Source of the DNA: Bacillota bacterium
GTDB taxonomy: Bacteria; Bacillota; Clostridia; Lachnospirales; Lachnospiraceae
Length of the DNA stretch: 64,000 nucleotides
Direction: 5' to 3'
Assembly: GCA_023409535.1 (NCBI GenBank)
Contig: JAEYGZ010000050.1
Coordinates: forward strand, 1-64,000
The notes under the pieces are model-generated. The model was not told the origin of the DNA, did no database searches, and saw only the letters and a list, made by a program, of their open reading frames with translations. The position numbers and the translations under genes are program-made. Within the stretch, counting starts at the first letter, position 1. Each line of letters opens with the position of its first letter. Positions 1 to 8,461 of this stretch are shown one piece after another.

Positions 1-14
1 ATCGCTTTTTTGTT

Positions 15-912
15 TTATGCTATTTGCCGTATTCCTTCTGCCAATATATTCTTCGCAGCATTTACATCCCTATCGTGTTCTGTTCCACATATAGGACAGT
101 TCCATTCCCTTACAGACAGATTTTTCGTTTTCGTATTTTTGTAGCCACATACATTACATATTTGGCTGCTTGCATAAAAGGTATCCACCTTGACATACTG
201 TCTTTCATTCCATAATGCTTTATATTCCAGCTGCCTGGTAAACTCATACCACGATACATCTGCTATGCTTTTAGCCAGGTTATGATTTCTTATCATATTT
301 TCTATCTGCAGATTCTCCGAGACTATCACTTGGTTTTCGCTGATCATTCTATGAGATATTTGGTGCAGATTATTTTTTCTGATATTTGTTATCCTCTCGT
401 GACACAATGCAATCTGTTTCTTTGCTTTATAATAATTTTTGCTTCGTTTTTCTTTATGCGCAAGCTGTCTTTGCAACTTTTTTAACTTTCTTTCATATCT
501 GCTCAAGGTATTTGTATTTTCGAATTTATCTCCGTCCGAGGTGATCAGCAAATCCTTTAATCCTAAGTCTAAACCTATTCTTCTGTTTGTTTTAGATAAT
601 ATCTGATGTTCTGTTTCCACCAATATTGACACATAGTATTTCCCACTTGGAACCTGTGAAACAGCTGCTGATTTTATCTGTCCTGTAAACTCTCTATGCA
701 GCTTTGCCTTTACCTGCTTCAGCTTTGGCAGCTTGATTTTTCCCTGCTCAAAGTCTACACTTATATTCCCGTTCGTGTAATTCGTGGTATAGGACTTATG
801 ATTGATAAGCCAATGTCTGGTTATATACAAATCGGCAGCAGCCAAATGTTTTCGCTAACTGCTCCGCCTGTTTTTTATTTGGATATACCCGATACTTATA
901 CGCCTTTAACAT
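15..912 (-). pseudogene. tnpB: tnpB (IS605 OrfB, RuvC-like RNA-guided nuclease), internally deleted
   Basis: Reading starts at an ATG at 912 with a normal TnpB N-terminus (MLKAYKYRVYPNKKQ..., then CCRFVYNQTLAYQ) but hits TAA within about 40 codons. The rest of the protein continues in another frame from about 830 (NHKSYTTNYTNG onward) to the stop at 15. Intact TnpB has roughly 80 residues between these two blocks, so I infer one deletion that also shifted the frame. The retained part carries the RuvC motifs (GLDLG; VSENL; the DRDVNAAKN block) and a Cys4 zinc finger (CNVC...CPIC). It could still be read as a 276-residue ORF from a TTG at 845, but it lacks the N-terminal guide/target-recognition lobe. 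Confidence 0.85.
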
Positions 913-930
913 CTTGCTGCCACCACCTTC

Positions 931-1335
931 CTATCCTTGATTTTCTATATATTTCTTTAGCATTTCTTCTGATACATTTCCTACGCTGCATGCTAAATAT
1001 CCGTCCGTCCAAAATGTATGCTCTTTCCAGAAATGCTTTCAAAGAGATGTTGGATATCATTCCCATATATACCATATTGTATAGCTTTTCATTAGATTTA
1101 CGATTTTGCTGACAGACATTGTCGGCTCTGTTTCTATCATATAATGAATATGGTCTTTCTCTGTTTCCATATATTTGATGATTACATGATGTTTTTGGCA
1201 TATCTCATAGGAAAACTGTTTTATATCGTCGGATATCTGCTTTGATATCAGTAATTTCTTTCTGTATTTACATACAAAAATAATGTGATACTGTAATAAA
1301 TATTTGTGTCTGCTTTTTGACTTCCATGTTCCCAT
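931..1335 (-). pseudogene. tnpA: tnpA (IS200/IS605 Y1 transposase) with two nonsense codons
   Basis: The frame starting at ATG 1335 encodes a Y1 HUH single-strand transposase: YHIIFVCKYRKK near the N-terminus, the metal-binding H-x-H in EKDHIHYMIE, and the helix carrying the nucleophilic tyrosine (EEMLKKYIENQG) at the C-terminus. The frame is unbroken in phase but interrupted by two TGA codons, one after YIWE and one after YPTSL, positions where relatives have basic residues. No frameshift is needed. Neighbouring genes use TGA as a true stop, so readthrough is unlikely. The nonsense codons remove the catalytic tyrosine, so the protein is dead. Confidence 0.85.
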
Positions 1336-1376
1336 GACAACAGTATAACACAGGAATATACTTTTAGCGACCTTAA

Positions 1377-1398
1377 CCCACCGTCTAAAGCCAGTGGG
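1377..1398. repeat. IS200/IS605 end hairpin
   Basis: Imperfect palindrome with arms CCCACCGTCT and AGCCAGTGGG around an AA loop, 42 nt upstream of tnpA. Elements of this family carry subterminal hairpins that TnpA binds; position and sequence fit that role. Confidence 0.6.
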
Positions 1399-1484
1399 AT
1401 TGCGGTCACCTTATTTCAATTATCTGGTCTTATAATTTGACACCGGCAGTAATTAAGATCATAGATGTATTATCTTATACTGCT

Positions 1485-2000
1485 TTATTCTATCTCAAAT
1501 TCTTTAAATAATGACTTCCGAAGTTCGGGATCTTTTAAGGCCTGCTGCAACTCTTCCAAACGATTATCCTGTATAAGCCGTTCCATAAGTGCTGCTAATC
1601 GAGTTTCCCCTTCAGCTTTTCCTTCAGCTTCACCTTCTCTGTATCCCTGCTCCCATTGATAATTCATGGAGCTTATCATATTCCTGCGGGCATCCTCCAA
1701 TGCTTCGTAATAACGCATCTCTTTCTCGCTGGCCGCTATTTTCCTGGTTTTTTCTTCGGCTGCTGCAATCGCTTTATCCATTTGTATCAACTCCTTCAAT
1801 TCCTCATCCTCAAGGTTACGGTCAAAATACTTCAACCACCGATGCAGCGGGTTACTGCTGTCATACTGCTCTCCACTGTAGAACTTCTTAAGTTCAAGAA
1901 AATGTATCTCCTGGTCATAGGATAATATGTCCTCCGGGTGCTGATCTACCCGGAAATGGCTGCTTATATGAAATTCTCGGATAGTACAGATAATTGAAGT
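1485..2000 (-). pseudogene. Rpn/PD-(D/E)XK nuclease-family transposase, 5'-truncated remnant
   Basis: The open frame to the stop at 1485 encodes the C-terminal half of an Rpn-type (PDDEXK_2) protein: TIREFHISSHFRVDQHPED, EIHFLELKKFYSG, LHRWLKYFDRN, then a charged tail with the EAEGKAEGE repeat and LMERLIQDNRLEELQQA typical of the family. Sequence similarity by eye runs up to about 2000 and then stops; an upstream TAG closes the frame. The N-terminal catalytic nuclease part is absent, so this is a remnant. A shorter 116-residue ORF begins at 1835 but there is no convincing ribosome binding site. Confidence 0.75.
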
Positions 2001-2555
2001 TAAGGATATTAATTGAAATGAAAATAAACCGGGAGTACCATGCCCAATCCGCTGCTATTTAGTATAACTATGTTAGTAGATTATAGCAAATACTGTCAGC
2101 AGGTGCAATACCATGCCGGGCTCCCGGTCACTTTATGTTACTTTAAAAATAATTTCGGATAAGGTATGGCTGAATAGCCTGAAATAACTGAGTTCTTATG
2201 AAAAGTTTAGATCGTACTATAATTATAGTCGCACATCGTTAATTTATCCAGTAATTCTTTACGGTCAAAATCACGAAATCAGCTCTGCTTTTTAATCAAA
2301 TGTAATAAAATCAAAGCTATTGTTCATAAAAAATAATCCATTTAATTTATATTCAATTTGAATGGAACAAAAATGAGACTGCCCTTTGAAGTGCGCCGTA
2401 AATGCCGGATAAAATTAACCAACATCTAAGGGTTCATTCCTTTTGACAGTCTCAAAATAAAAGAGAGCGATTATATCTATTCGATTTGGAAGATCCGAAC
2501 TGTATCCTCCAGATTTGGTACATCACTGCCTAATTGGTAGATATACGGATCAGTT
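2001..2555. other. Gene-free stretch with mobile-element debris
   Basis: No coding frame is convincing here. It holds an 8-bp inverted repeat ACCGGGAG (2028-2035) / CTCCCGGT (2121-2128), each accompanied by a direct copy of TACCATGCC (2036-2044 and 2109-2117), and a second inverted pair TGAGACTG (2374-2381) / CAGTCTCA (2447-2454). The second pair resembles IS terminal repeats around a very short interior, as in a solo end pair or MITE. Both are inference from sequence form only. Confidence 0.5.
2374..2454. repeat. Possible IS-end/MITE remnant bounded by 8-bp inverted repeats
   Basis: TGAGACTG and CAGTCTCA face each other 65 nt apart with no ORF between. GAGACTG(TC)-type ends are common in clostridial insertion sequences. 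The same sequence could also fold as a hairpin downstream of the F5/8C gene, but it is not followed by a T run on the minus strand. Confidence 0.35.
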
Positions 2556-3179
2556 TTACTTACTGTAAACCTCAAATTCCGCCATCTGTCCGCCGCCGGC
2601 TCCGGAATTCTCCGTGATTACCAGCTGTACGAATTGCGTTTCCACTTCATCAAAGCTGATCTGGGCTTCGTTCCCTTTGTCCGGATCAAAGGTATACTGC
2701 TTTGCACTCACAAGCTCGGTGAAATTTTCTCCGTCACTACTGATATTCACAGCAACCGCCTGGGTTCTCTTGCTCCAGATCGGAAGCGGATTGAGTGCAA
2801 GACGCACCGCATGGATCTTGGTGGATGCACCCAAATCCACCGTTAAGTTATTCGGATACTCCGGTTTTCCTTCCCAGTAGGAAGCACCGTCTGCAGAACC
2901 ATCCACTGCCTTTGGTGCATTATAAACCTGGGTATAGCTGCTTGCGGTAATTTTCTTTCCGAGGGCAACATTTTCTCCTTCCGGAAGCACCAGCTGATAT
3001 TCCTCCTTGATAAATGCAGGATGCTCCTGCGCCTCGGTCTGCTCTATGGCTTTCACAATTGTGACATTTGCATCGCTTATGGTCTGAGGAGGCTCTTTTA
3101 TCTGAGTCTGAAAGTAATAAATCAGACCGGCATTGCCGAGGATTAATAATACAATTAAAATTCTTCTGACAATTTTCAT
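2556..3179 (-). CDS. Membrane-anchored F5/8 type C (discoidin-like) domain protein
   Basis: 207 residues. Residues 1-25 form a signal anchor (basic start, then LIVLLILGNAGLIYYF). After a linker, residues about 68-205 form a galactose-binding-like F5/8C domain: NVALGKKITASSY at its start, AVDG, the YWEG segment, LTVDLGA and the C-terminal VQLVITEN...AEFEVY strand. Such domains bind sugars or cell-wall glycans. No catalytic domain is present. It starts 16 nt after the stop of the beta-helix gene, with an AGGAG site, so the two are co-transcribed and probably act together outside the membrane on the same carbohydrate. Confidence 0.8.
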   Translation of the reverse strand: MKIVRRILIVLLILGNAGLIYYFQTQIKEPPQTISDANVTIVKAIEQTEAQEHPAFIKEEYQLVLPEGENVALGKKITASSYTQVYNAPKAVDGSADGASYWEGKPEYPNNLTVDLGASTKIHAVRLALNPLPIWSKRTQAVAVNISSDGENFTELVSAKQYTFDPDKGNEAQISFDEVETQFVQLVITENSGAGGGQMAEFEVYSK

Positions 3180-3195
3180 GATCTTTTCTCCTCTC

Positions 3196-4761
3196 CTATT
3201 CTATGGTTAAATTCTTTGTGGAAGCTTCATCAATTTCGAAGTTACCCTGTTCAAAGCTTGTAATCTTCTCTCCCAGTATCTCAAGATTCTTAATCGTGAT
3301 ATCCTCGACGGTATGGGCCGCATCAAAACCATGAATTCTTGAGGCATTGAACCTTCCAGACAGAACCTCTACTCCGTCGATGGTAACATTACGAATCTGT
3401 CCGCGCTCCTTTGTTGTGGACCAGCTTGAGTTCTGTGCAATATTAAAATCAATCAGATAAGGGATTTCTTCTCCGTCGCCGGAACCCATCTGTGCATTCT
3501 CTACCGTAATATTTTTAAAGGTGACACCGGTAATCAGGGCATCATCTGCATTATGTACGGAAATGACAGGCTTATGGAAGTTATTCAGTACTGTGATATC
3601 TTCAAAGCTGATCTCACTCATCTGTGCATCTTCCTTCTTACCCTTATTTGTCTCATATCCGATTTCCATGGATTGTGCCAGATCTGTCCAAAGCTGGTTA
3701 TTTCTAAAGGTAATATTTTTTGAGTCACCGGTGTAATTCTTAACAACCAGAGAATCATCCCAGCTTCTGACAAAGTTATTTTGAACCAGATAATTCTGGC
3801 AGGACTGAAGGGTAATGCCATCCCCGTTGGGTCTTGAAGAGATAATTCTTATTCCATCGATCGTGCCGTTGGTTGAGGTACTGGCCGAGCATACCCATGC
3901 ATTGGGATTAAGCACGATAATATCTTCAATACCCACCTTATCGCAGAAATCAAATTTTAACGGTACCAAGGCAGTCTTTCCCTGCCAACCGGTAAAGGTT
4001 GAGCCATCCAGAATGCCGCGCCCCATAACCTTAATATTTTTCGCATAATTGGCCTGTACGATTCCATGGACAACAGCACCTCCGGCCAGATACAGTGTCT
4101 GATTATCCTCCAGCATAATTGCATCGATATTCCATTCACCGGGACCGATATAAACTACATTTTCATCCCCTTCCTTTGGCGCATTGATTACCAAAGGATT
4201 AGCAAAAATATGCAGCGCTCTGGAGGGTGAATCATCAAAGGTCAGGGTATAATTGTCCGGCTGGGTCACGGTAAAGGAAACCGAATGATTTAATTTATCA
4301 ATGACAGGTTCAATCCCATAGCTGACCGGGCTAATCTTCACACTGTCCAACGCCCTATCCGGTACGGTGACAACAATATTAGCAATTCCCTCAAAATCAA
4401 AATATGCAATCGGTGTTCTGGATTGGGGCGGCAGATAATCACCGAACCAAACCCGGTTGTGATTTACATTGGTATCATAAACATAGGCATCATATCCGTT
4501 CACACTGACCTTGGTATCAATACAGTGCTTCAGGGTGAAATCCCTGGCGGTTTCATTGGCCGCCTTCAAATCCTCCGGAGTGGCATCCTTTAGGGACTTA
4601 GGCCCTTCATACAATACCAGTTTGGAATCACTCATATCCACCATGTTTGCCACCTCATCCAGCCTGTTATGAATCCTGAGATAGCCCCAGGCTGCCCCGG
4701 CGATCAATAATACAACCAGCAGCCATTCTGTTACAGCAAGTATCATTTTCTTCTTATTCAC
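3196..4761 (-). CDS. Membrane-tethered right-handed beta-helix glycosidase-like protein (GH28/GH49-like)
   Basis: 521 residues from a GTG start (AGGAGGATAGTAAG before it). Residues 8-27 are a membrane anchor. A beta-sandwich-like N-terminal domain (about 40-180) is followed by a parallel beta-helix with repeated turns. The motifs RPNGDGITLQS and SWDDSLVVK match the acidic-residue motifs of polygalacturonase- and dextranase-type beta-helix hydrolases; the GHG histidine motif of GH28 is missing (SMEIGYE is at that place), so a plain polygalacturonase is unlikely. The context (LacI, GH65 phosphorylases, sugar ABC importer) suggests it cleaves an alpha-glucan or similar polymer outside the cell. 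Exact family and substrate are uncertain. Confidence 0.65.
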   Translation of the reverse strand: MNKKKMILAVTEWLLVVLLIAGAAWGYLRIHNRLDEVANMVDMSDSKLVLYEGPKSLKDATPEDLKAANETARDFTLKHCIDTKVSVNGYDAYVYDTNVNHNRVWFGDYLPPQSRTPIAYFDFEGIANIVVTVPDRALDSVKISPVSYGIEPVIDKLNHSVSFTVTQPDNYTLTFDDSPSRALHIFANPLVINAPKEGDENVVYIGPGEWNIDAIMLEDNQTLYLAGGAVVHGIVQANYAKNIKVMGRGILDGSTFTGWQGKTALVPLKFDFCDKVGIEDIIVLNPNAWVCSASTSTNGTIDGIRIISSRPNGDGITLQSCQNYLVQNNFVRSWDDSLVVKNYTGDSKNITFRNNQLWTDLAQSMEIGYETNKGKKEDAQMSEISFEDITVLNNFHKPVISVHNADDALITGVTFKNITVENAQMGSGDGEEIPYLIDFNIAQNSSWSTTKERGQIRNVTIDGVEVLSGRFNASRIHGFDAAHTVEDITIKNLEILGEKITSFEQGNFEIDEASTKNLTIE

Positions 4762-4806
4762 CTTACTATCCTCCTGACAATAATTATAAATTTGGATAAA
4801 ACTTAA

Positions 4807-4826
4807 TTAGGAGGATTGCCTCCTAA
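4807..4826 (-). promoter_or_regulatory. Decoy-SD/anti-SD hairpin in the 5' UTR of the beta-helix gene
   Basis: Perfect hairpin reading, on the minus strand, TTAGGAGG-CAAT-CCTCCTAA. It contains a Shine-Dalgarno-like AGGAGG and its complement CCTCCT, 32-51 nt upstream of the true AGGAGG site (4770-4775) that serves the GTG start at 4761. The CCTCCT arm could pair either with the decoy or with the real site. Confidence 0.5.
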
Positions 4827-4914
4827 CAATAATTTAAAATCATCCAAAAACCACATTTATTTTAAAATTGAACATCTGTACAATTTTAATGATTTATGAT
4901 AGACTGACTATATT

Positions 4915-4930
4915 AGTTTAACCTTAAACT
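4915..4930. promoter_or_regulatory. Putative LacI operator between beta-helix gene and LacI regulator
   Basis: Perfect palindrome AGTTTAA-CC-TTAAACT located in the divergent intergenic region, directly after a TATATT -10-like hexamer (4909-4914) and 20 nt before the regulator's ATG. Its core GTTTAACCTTAAAC matches the two sites in front of the phosphorylase/ABC operon (14889-14902, 14954-14967) at most positions, which supports autoregulation and shared control. Confidence 0.7.
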
Positions 4931-4950
4931 TACAAGAAAGGAACGTTATT

Positions 4951-5964
4951 ATGACTACGATTAAAGATATTGCCAATGCTGTCGGCGTGAGCTGTACAAC
5001 GGTCTCCAATGTTATTCACGGAAGATCCGGCCGTGTGTCTGCAGAAACCATCACGCTTATCAACGAAGCAATTGACAGATTAGGTTATATTCCGAATATG
5101 TCTGCCAGATCCTTGGTTTCCAGTTCCTCCAAGGTGATTGGCATGATCAGCCATTTGACTGCAAACAAAAAGGAAACCATAATAGAGGACCCTTTCCATT
5201 CTGCATTTATCGGATCCATCGAGAAAACACTTCGTGAGAATGGCTACTACCTAATGCTGCGTGCTGTGGAAACCACCGCCGATCTGTCCGCATTTTTACG
5301 TAACTGGAATGTAGACGGTCTCTTCTTCACCGGTGTATTCGAGGATGAATTCTACCATACCTTAAATGAACTTGATGTTCCGATTGTCCTGATCGATAGC
5401 TATGTCCCGTCCACAAAAATGTGCAATGTGGGTTTGGAAGATTATAAAGGAGGCTATACCGCAACAAAATATTTGATTGACCGCGGACATCGAAGGATCG
5501 CATTTGCTTCCCCCACAATTAAGATGAGAGGCGTTGTTTCCGAGCGCTTCCAGGGCTACAAGGATGCTTTAGCCGAAGCAGGTATCGAATTTCTTCCGGA
5601 CCTTGTCTTTGAGCAGGAGTTAGACACAGAGACTACCATCGGCCTTGGCCATTGTCTGGCATCAAGAGATGAAATCACCGCCGTATTTGCGACTGCCGAT
5701 ATTCTTGCTGCCGGTATTATGGCAGGTATCGAACAATCCGGCAAGCATGTCCCTGAGGATATTTCCATCATTGGTTTTGATGATATTAATTTATGCCGCC
5801 TGACTTCTCCTACCTTGACCACAGTCCATCAGGATGCTCCTTTAAAAGGTAAATTAGCTGTTAATTTTATGCTGGATATGCTGGATAAGAATCACCTCAA
5901 AGAAAGAGAAATTATACTTCCGATCCAGTTGGTTGAACGAAATAGTGTAAAAGCATTAGCATAA
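4951..5964 (+). CDS. LacI/GalR-family transcriptional regulator
   Basis: 337 residues. Residues 2-45 form the LacI headpiece helix-turn-helix (TTIKDIANAVGVSCTTVSNVIHG), followed by the hinge helix segment NMSARSLVS and a periplasmic-binding-protein-like sugar sensor domain (about 60-335) ending with the usual SPTLTTVHQ block. An AGAAAGGAACG site precedes the ATG. It lies between the divergent beta-helix/F5/8C pair and the minus-strand phosphorylase operon, and three similar palindromes occur at the two promoters, so it most likely represses the whole locus until a sugar ligand binds. The ligand cannot be read from sequence. Confidence 0.92.
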   Translation: MTTIKDIANAVGVSCTTVSNVIHGRSGRVSAETITLINEAIDRLGYIPNMSARSLVSSSSKVIGMISHLTANKKETIIEDPFHSAFIGSIEKTLRENGYYLMLRAVETTADLSAFLRNWNVDGLFFTGVFEDEFYHTLNELDVPIVLIDSYVPSTKMCNVGLEDYKGGYTATKYLIDRGHRRIAFASPTIKMRGVVSERFQGYKDALAEAGIEFLPDLVFEQELDTETTIGLGHCLASRDEITAVFATADILAAGIMAGIEQSGKHVPEDISIIGFDDINLCRLTSPTLTTVHQDAPLKGKLAVNFMLDMLDKNHLKEREIILPIQLVERNSVKALA

Positions 5965-6060
5965 CTTAAAAAAGCTACTTTACAGCTAATATACCTTTCC
6001 TTTGAATCAATTTGCACCCAATGTGCCGGCACGCTCTGATTACTGCAGGCATAAGCTTTT

Positions 6061-6090
6061 AGTGTGAAAATTGCCTTTTATTTTCACACT
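6061..6090. repeat. 30-nt stem-loop repeat, copy A
   Basis: Arms AGTGTGAAAAT and ATTTTCACACT (11 bp) around an 8-nt loop. It overlaps the stop codon of the GH65 gene ending at 6089. Copy D (53373-53402) has the same length and nearly the same sequence; partial copies lie at 8439-8463 and 39271-39302. No T run follows on the minus strand, so it is not an ordinary terminator. Confidence 0.65.
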
Positions 6091-8287
6091 ATCCCAAGTT
6101 AATAACCCTGGTCTCCTTAGAGGTTACTTCTATCCGGTACAAGCTTCCCTGGTAAATGACATGAAACTCCATTCGTGTCCAATGGGTCGGCATACATGCA
6201 ACAGCTTTTAATACTCCATTCTCAATATGAAGTCCCGCAAAGCCTTCTACTGCCGTCATATAAGCTCCTCCCGAAGAAGCCGGATGGGTTCCTCCGATAT
6301 AAATTAAGCCTGCCCACTCCTTCCCCTTGCCGCTGATATCTGATAAAGCCGATTTCATAAAGAACGGATATGCTCTGTCCGGCATATGGCATTTGCAGGC
6401 CAGTATCGCGTACATACATGCACTTAAGGAAGAGCCGTGCTCTGTTCTGGGCTCGTAATACTCCCAATTCTTCAATAAGATATCTTCCCTATAGTCTTCC
6501 GAGAATAGATTCAGCATGGTAACCACATCCGCCTGCTTGATTACTTTGGTATGGGCAGCAACACCATAGGCCCCGCCCCAGTATTCCTTCTCATGCAGTA
6601 GACGCCCTTTCACTTCTTCCATTCCCACATCTTCAAGCTTGTCATAACCGTCAAACTGTTCTATTATGCCTGTAATACCATCCGGCTTCGGAACAAAGAG
6701 CTTCTCTGCGGCCTCAGAAAATTGGTGTATAAGCTTCTGGATATCATACTTTAGCTTAATCCGTTCTTCCACCTCAATACCAATTTCCATAAGTAAATTT
6801 AACACTTTGACAGCACTGTCGAAGGTAAATCCCGCCATGCGGTTTGTATAAGCATTATTATTGATCCGTTCGTGATATTCATCCGGACCGATGACATCAT
6901 GAAGCTCATAATAATCCCTGTTCACTCTCTTAAGTAAGAGATCATAATAAAAACATGCGCATTCCAGAATAACCTCAGCCCCACCCTCGGCAAGCAGATC
7001 AAAACTACCGGTATAATTCACATATCGCATGATTCCATGAACAATTGCCGCACTGATATGTATTTGTTTATCCTTAAAGTAGGTACGCATCTGCCTTCCT
7101 GTGAAGACATCTGTGACATTATAATCCGAACAGGCATCATAACCGCCCTCCTGGCTCTCCCAGGCATAGAAAGCTCCTTGGAAACCATAATGTTTTGCTT
7201 TCTTTACCGCTCCCTCGAGCGTATCGATCCGGTATTTTAATAAGGTTTTTGCTACTGACGGCTCTGTAAACAGAAAAAAATCCAGCATGAACATCTCCGT
7301 ATCCCAGAACACTGCTCCCTTATAGGTCTGTCCGGACAGGCCTCTGGCTGCGATTGACAGATGATCCGTATGTCTCGGTGCAATACAATGAAGATGATAC
7401 ACGGAATAATTTAACGCCTCCATGGCCGGGGCATCCCCATCAATCTTAATCTCGGAAATACTCCACAGCTTCTCCCAGTCTTCTTTATGCTGCTGAAGCA
7501 ACATATCATAACCGGTTTCTCTTGCACGGCTGATTAATTGCCGCGCTGTCAAGGAATAATCCGGGGTATCCTTACTTGTAAAGACACTGACATATTTATA
7601 GATGACATATTGAATACCCGGTCTTGCCTGGAAGGACAACCTGCGGAGCAGTTTTAAGTCCTCTTGTGTTATCTCCTCGGCTGCATCAAATTCCACCGAG
7701 CAAAGCTCACAAACTACTACCTTGTCCCTGCTCTCATGCGTAATTGCTGCTGCCTGGAGCAATGAGGCTTCCTCTATAAATGTCAGCGGCATTTCATCAT
7801 AATGAGGTCCGTTAATATCCCAAACTTTACCATCAATACCCGTAGTCAGAATTACTTCTCCTTCACCTTCACATTGTATGCTATATTTCATAGCCAGAAG
7901 ATGCTTCTCCTTCATGGAAGCAAACCGCTCTGCCTTTATTGTCAGTTTACCTTCCGGGGTTTCCCAAACAGTAGTCCTGTCAAAGACTCCATGACGGTAG
8001 TTCAGGGTAGTGAAGTGCTCTGCCGGCATGATTTCAGGCAGCCGGTACCTTGTTCCCTGAAACTGAACATAGGTGTATAATCCATTGGGTGCATTTAGCG
8101 GCTCCCGCCAGCCACCTCCAACCTGATCGTAAATTCCGGCAAGATTGACGGCGACAAACTGCTCCTTTTCATATTCCGGAAGCGTTCCCCTGATTCCCAG
8201 ATAACCGTTACCCACCAGAAATTTATTCCCATAATGAGAAATTCTCTCCGGATCAAAGCCTTCCTCCTGAATTCTCCAGCTTATCAT
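6089..8287 (-). CDS. Glycoside hydrolase family 65 disaccharide phosphorylase
   Basis: 732 residues. Start chosen at the ATG at 8287, which follows GGAGGAG by 6 nt; an in-frame TTG 15 nt upstream overlaps that site. GH65 enzymes cleave alpha-linked glucosides (maltose, trehalose, kojibiose, nigerose and relatives) with phosphate to give beta-glucose 1-phosphate. The N-terminal super-sandwich domain is followed by the (alpha/alpha)6 catalytic barrel: FWDTEMF, the general acid in VIGPDEYHERINNNAY (Glu near residue 470), and the phosphate-binding HGSSLS loop. No signal peptide, so it acts in the cytoplasm on imported sugar. Last gene of the importer operon, 174 nt after the second GH65. Substrate is not decidable by eye; kojibiose or nigerose types are plausible. 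Confidence 0.88.
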   Translation of the reverse strand: MISWRIQEEGFDPERISHYGNKFLVGNGYLGIRGTLPEYEKEQFVAVNLAGIYDQVGGGWREPLNAPNGLYTYVQFQGTRYRLPEIMPAEHFTTLNYRHGVFDRTTVWETPEGKLTIKAERFASMKEKHLLAMKYSIQCEGEGEVILTTGIDGKVWDINGPHYDEMPLTFIEEASLLQAAAITHESRDKVVVCELCSVEFDAAEEITQEDLKLLRRLSFQARPGIQYVIYKYVSVFTSKDTPDYSLTARQLISRARETGYDMLLQQHKEDWEKLWSISEIKIDGDAPAMEALNYSVYHLHCIAPRHTDHLSIAARGLSGQTYKGAVFWDTEMFMLDFFLFTEPSVAKTLLKYRIDTLEGAVKKAKHYGFQGAFYAWESQEGGYDACSDYNVTDVFTGRQMRTYFKDKQIHISAAIVHGIMRYVNYTGSFDLLAEGGAEVILECACFYYDLLLKRVNRDYYELHDVIGPDEYHERINNNAYTNRMAGFTFDSAVKVLNLLMEIGIEVEERIKLKYDIQKLIHQFSEAAEKLFVPKPDGITGIIEQFDGYDKLEDVGMEEVKGRLLHEKEYWGGAYGVAAHTKVIKQADVVTMLNLFSEDYREDILLKNWEYYEPRTEHGSSLSACMYAILACKCHMPDRAYPFFMKSALSDISGKGKEWAGLIYIGGTHPASSGGAYMTAVEGFAGLHIENGVLKAVACMPTHWTRMEFHVIYQGSLYRIEVTSKETRVINLG

Positions 8288-8378
8288 TCCATTCTCCTCC
8301 AAAGCTTTATTAACTGCTATCTTGCATCCTTAAATCAGTTTTAATGATCACCGCAAACTAACATCCCTGAGCCTTTGG

Positions 8379-8433
8379 ATAAGTTTGTGCAGCGTGCAAG
8401 CTGTACGCCAGGATGACGCAGGTACAAACTTAT
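8379..8433. repeat. Intercistronic stem-loop between the two GH65 genes
   Basis: Perfect 10-bp arms ATAAGTTTGT (8379-8388) and ACAAACTTAT (8424-8433) around a 35-nt loop, followed toward the upstream gene by a partial copy of the 30-nt stem-loop repeat (8439-8463). It sits in the 174-nt gap within the operon and could act as a processing or mRNA-stability element; it lacks a T run for termination. Confidence 0.45.
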
Positions 8434-8461
8434 ATATATGAAAATTGTTTTTATTTTCACC

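Larger units (their letters stand above)
15..1398 (-). mobile_element. Decayed IS200/IS605-family element
   Basis: Contains a Y1 HUH transposase gene (tnpA) followed 18 nt later by a tnpB gene in the same direction, the classic IS605 arrangement. Upstream of tnpA, at 1377-1398, lies an imperfect hairpin (CCCAC...GTGGG, 8 of 10 arm bases paired) of the kind recognised at the ends of these elements. Both genes are broken, so the copy is not autonomous. The other end, beyond the tnpB stop, probably falls at or outside the left edge of the window. Confidence 0.85.

Noticed and set aside
896..1201. 101-residue minus-strand ORF over tnpA
   Set aside because: It is another frame of the tnpA tail; the true product is read in the frame containing the two TGA codons.
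1057..1335. TGA recoding in tnpA (alternative genetic code)
   Set aside because: Other genes in the window end in TGA and no in-frame TGA occurs in intact genes, so the two TGA codons are ordinary nonsense mutations.
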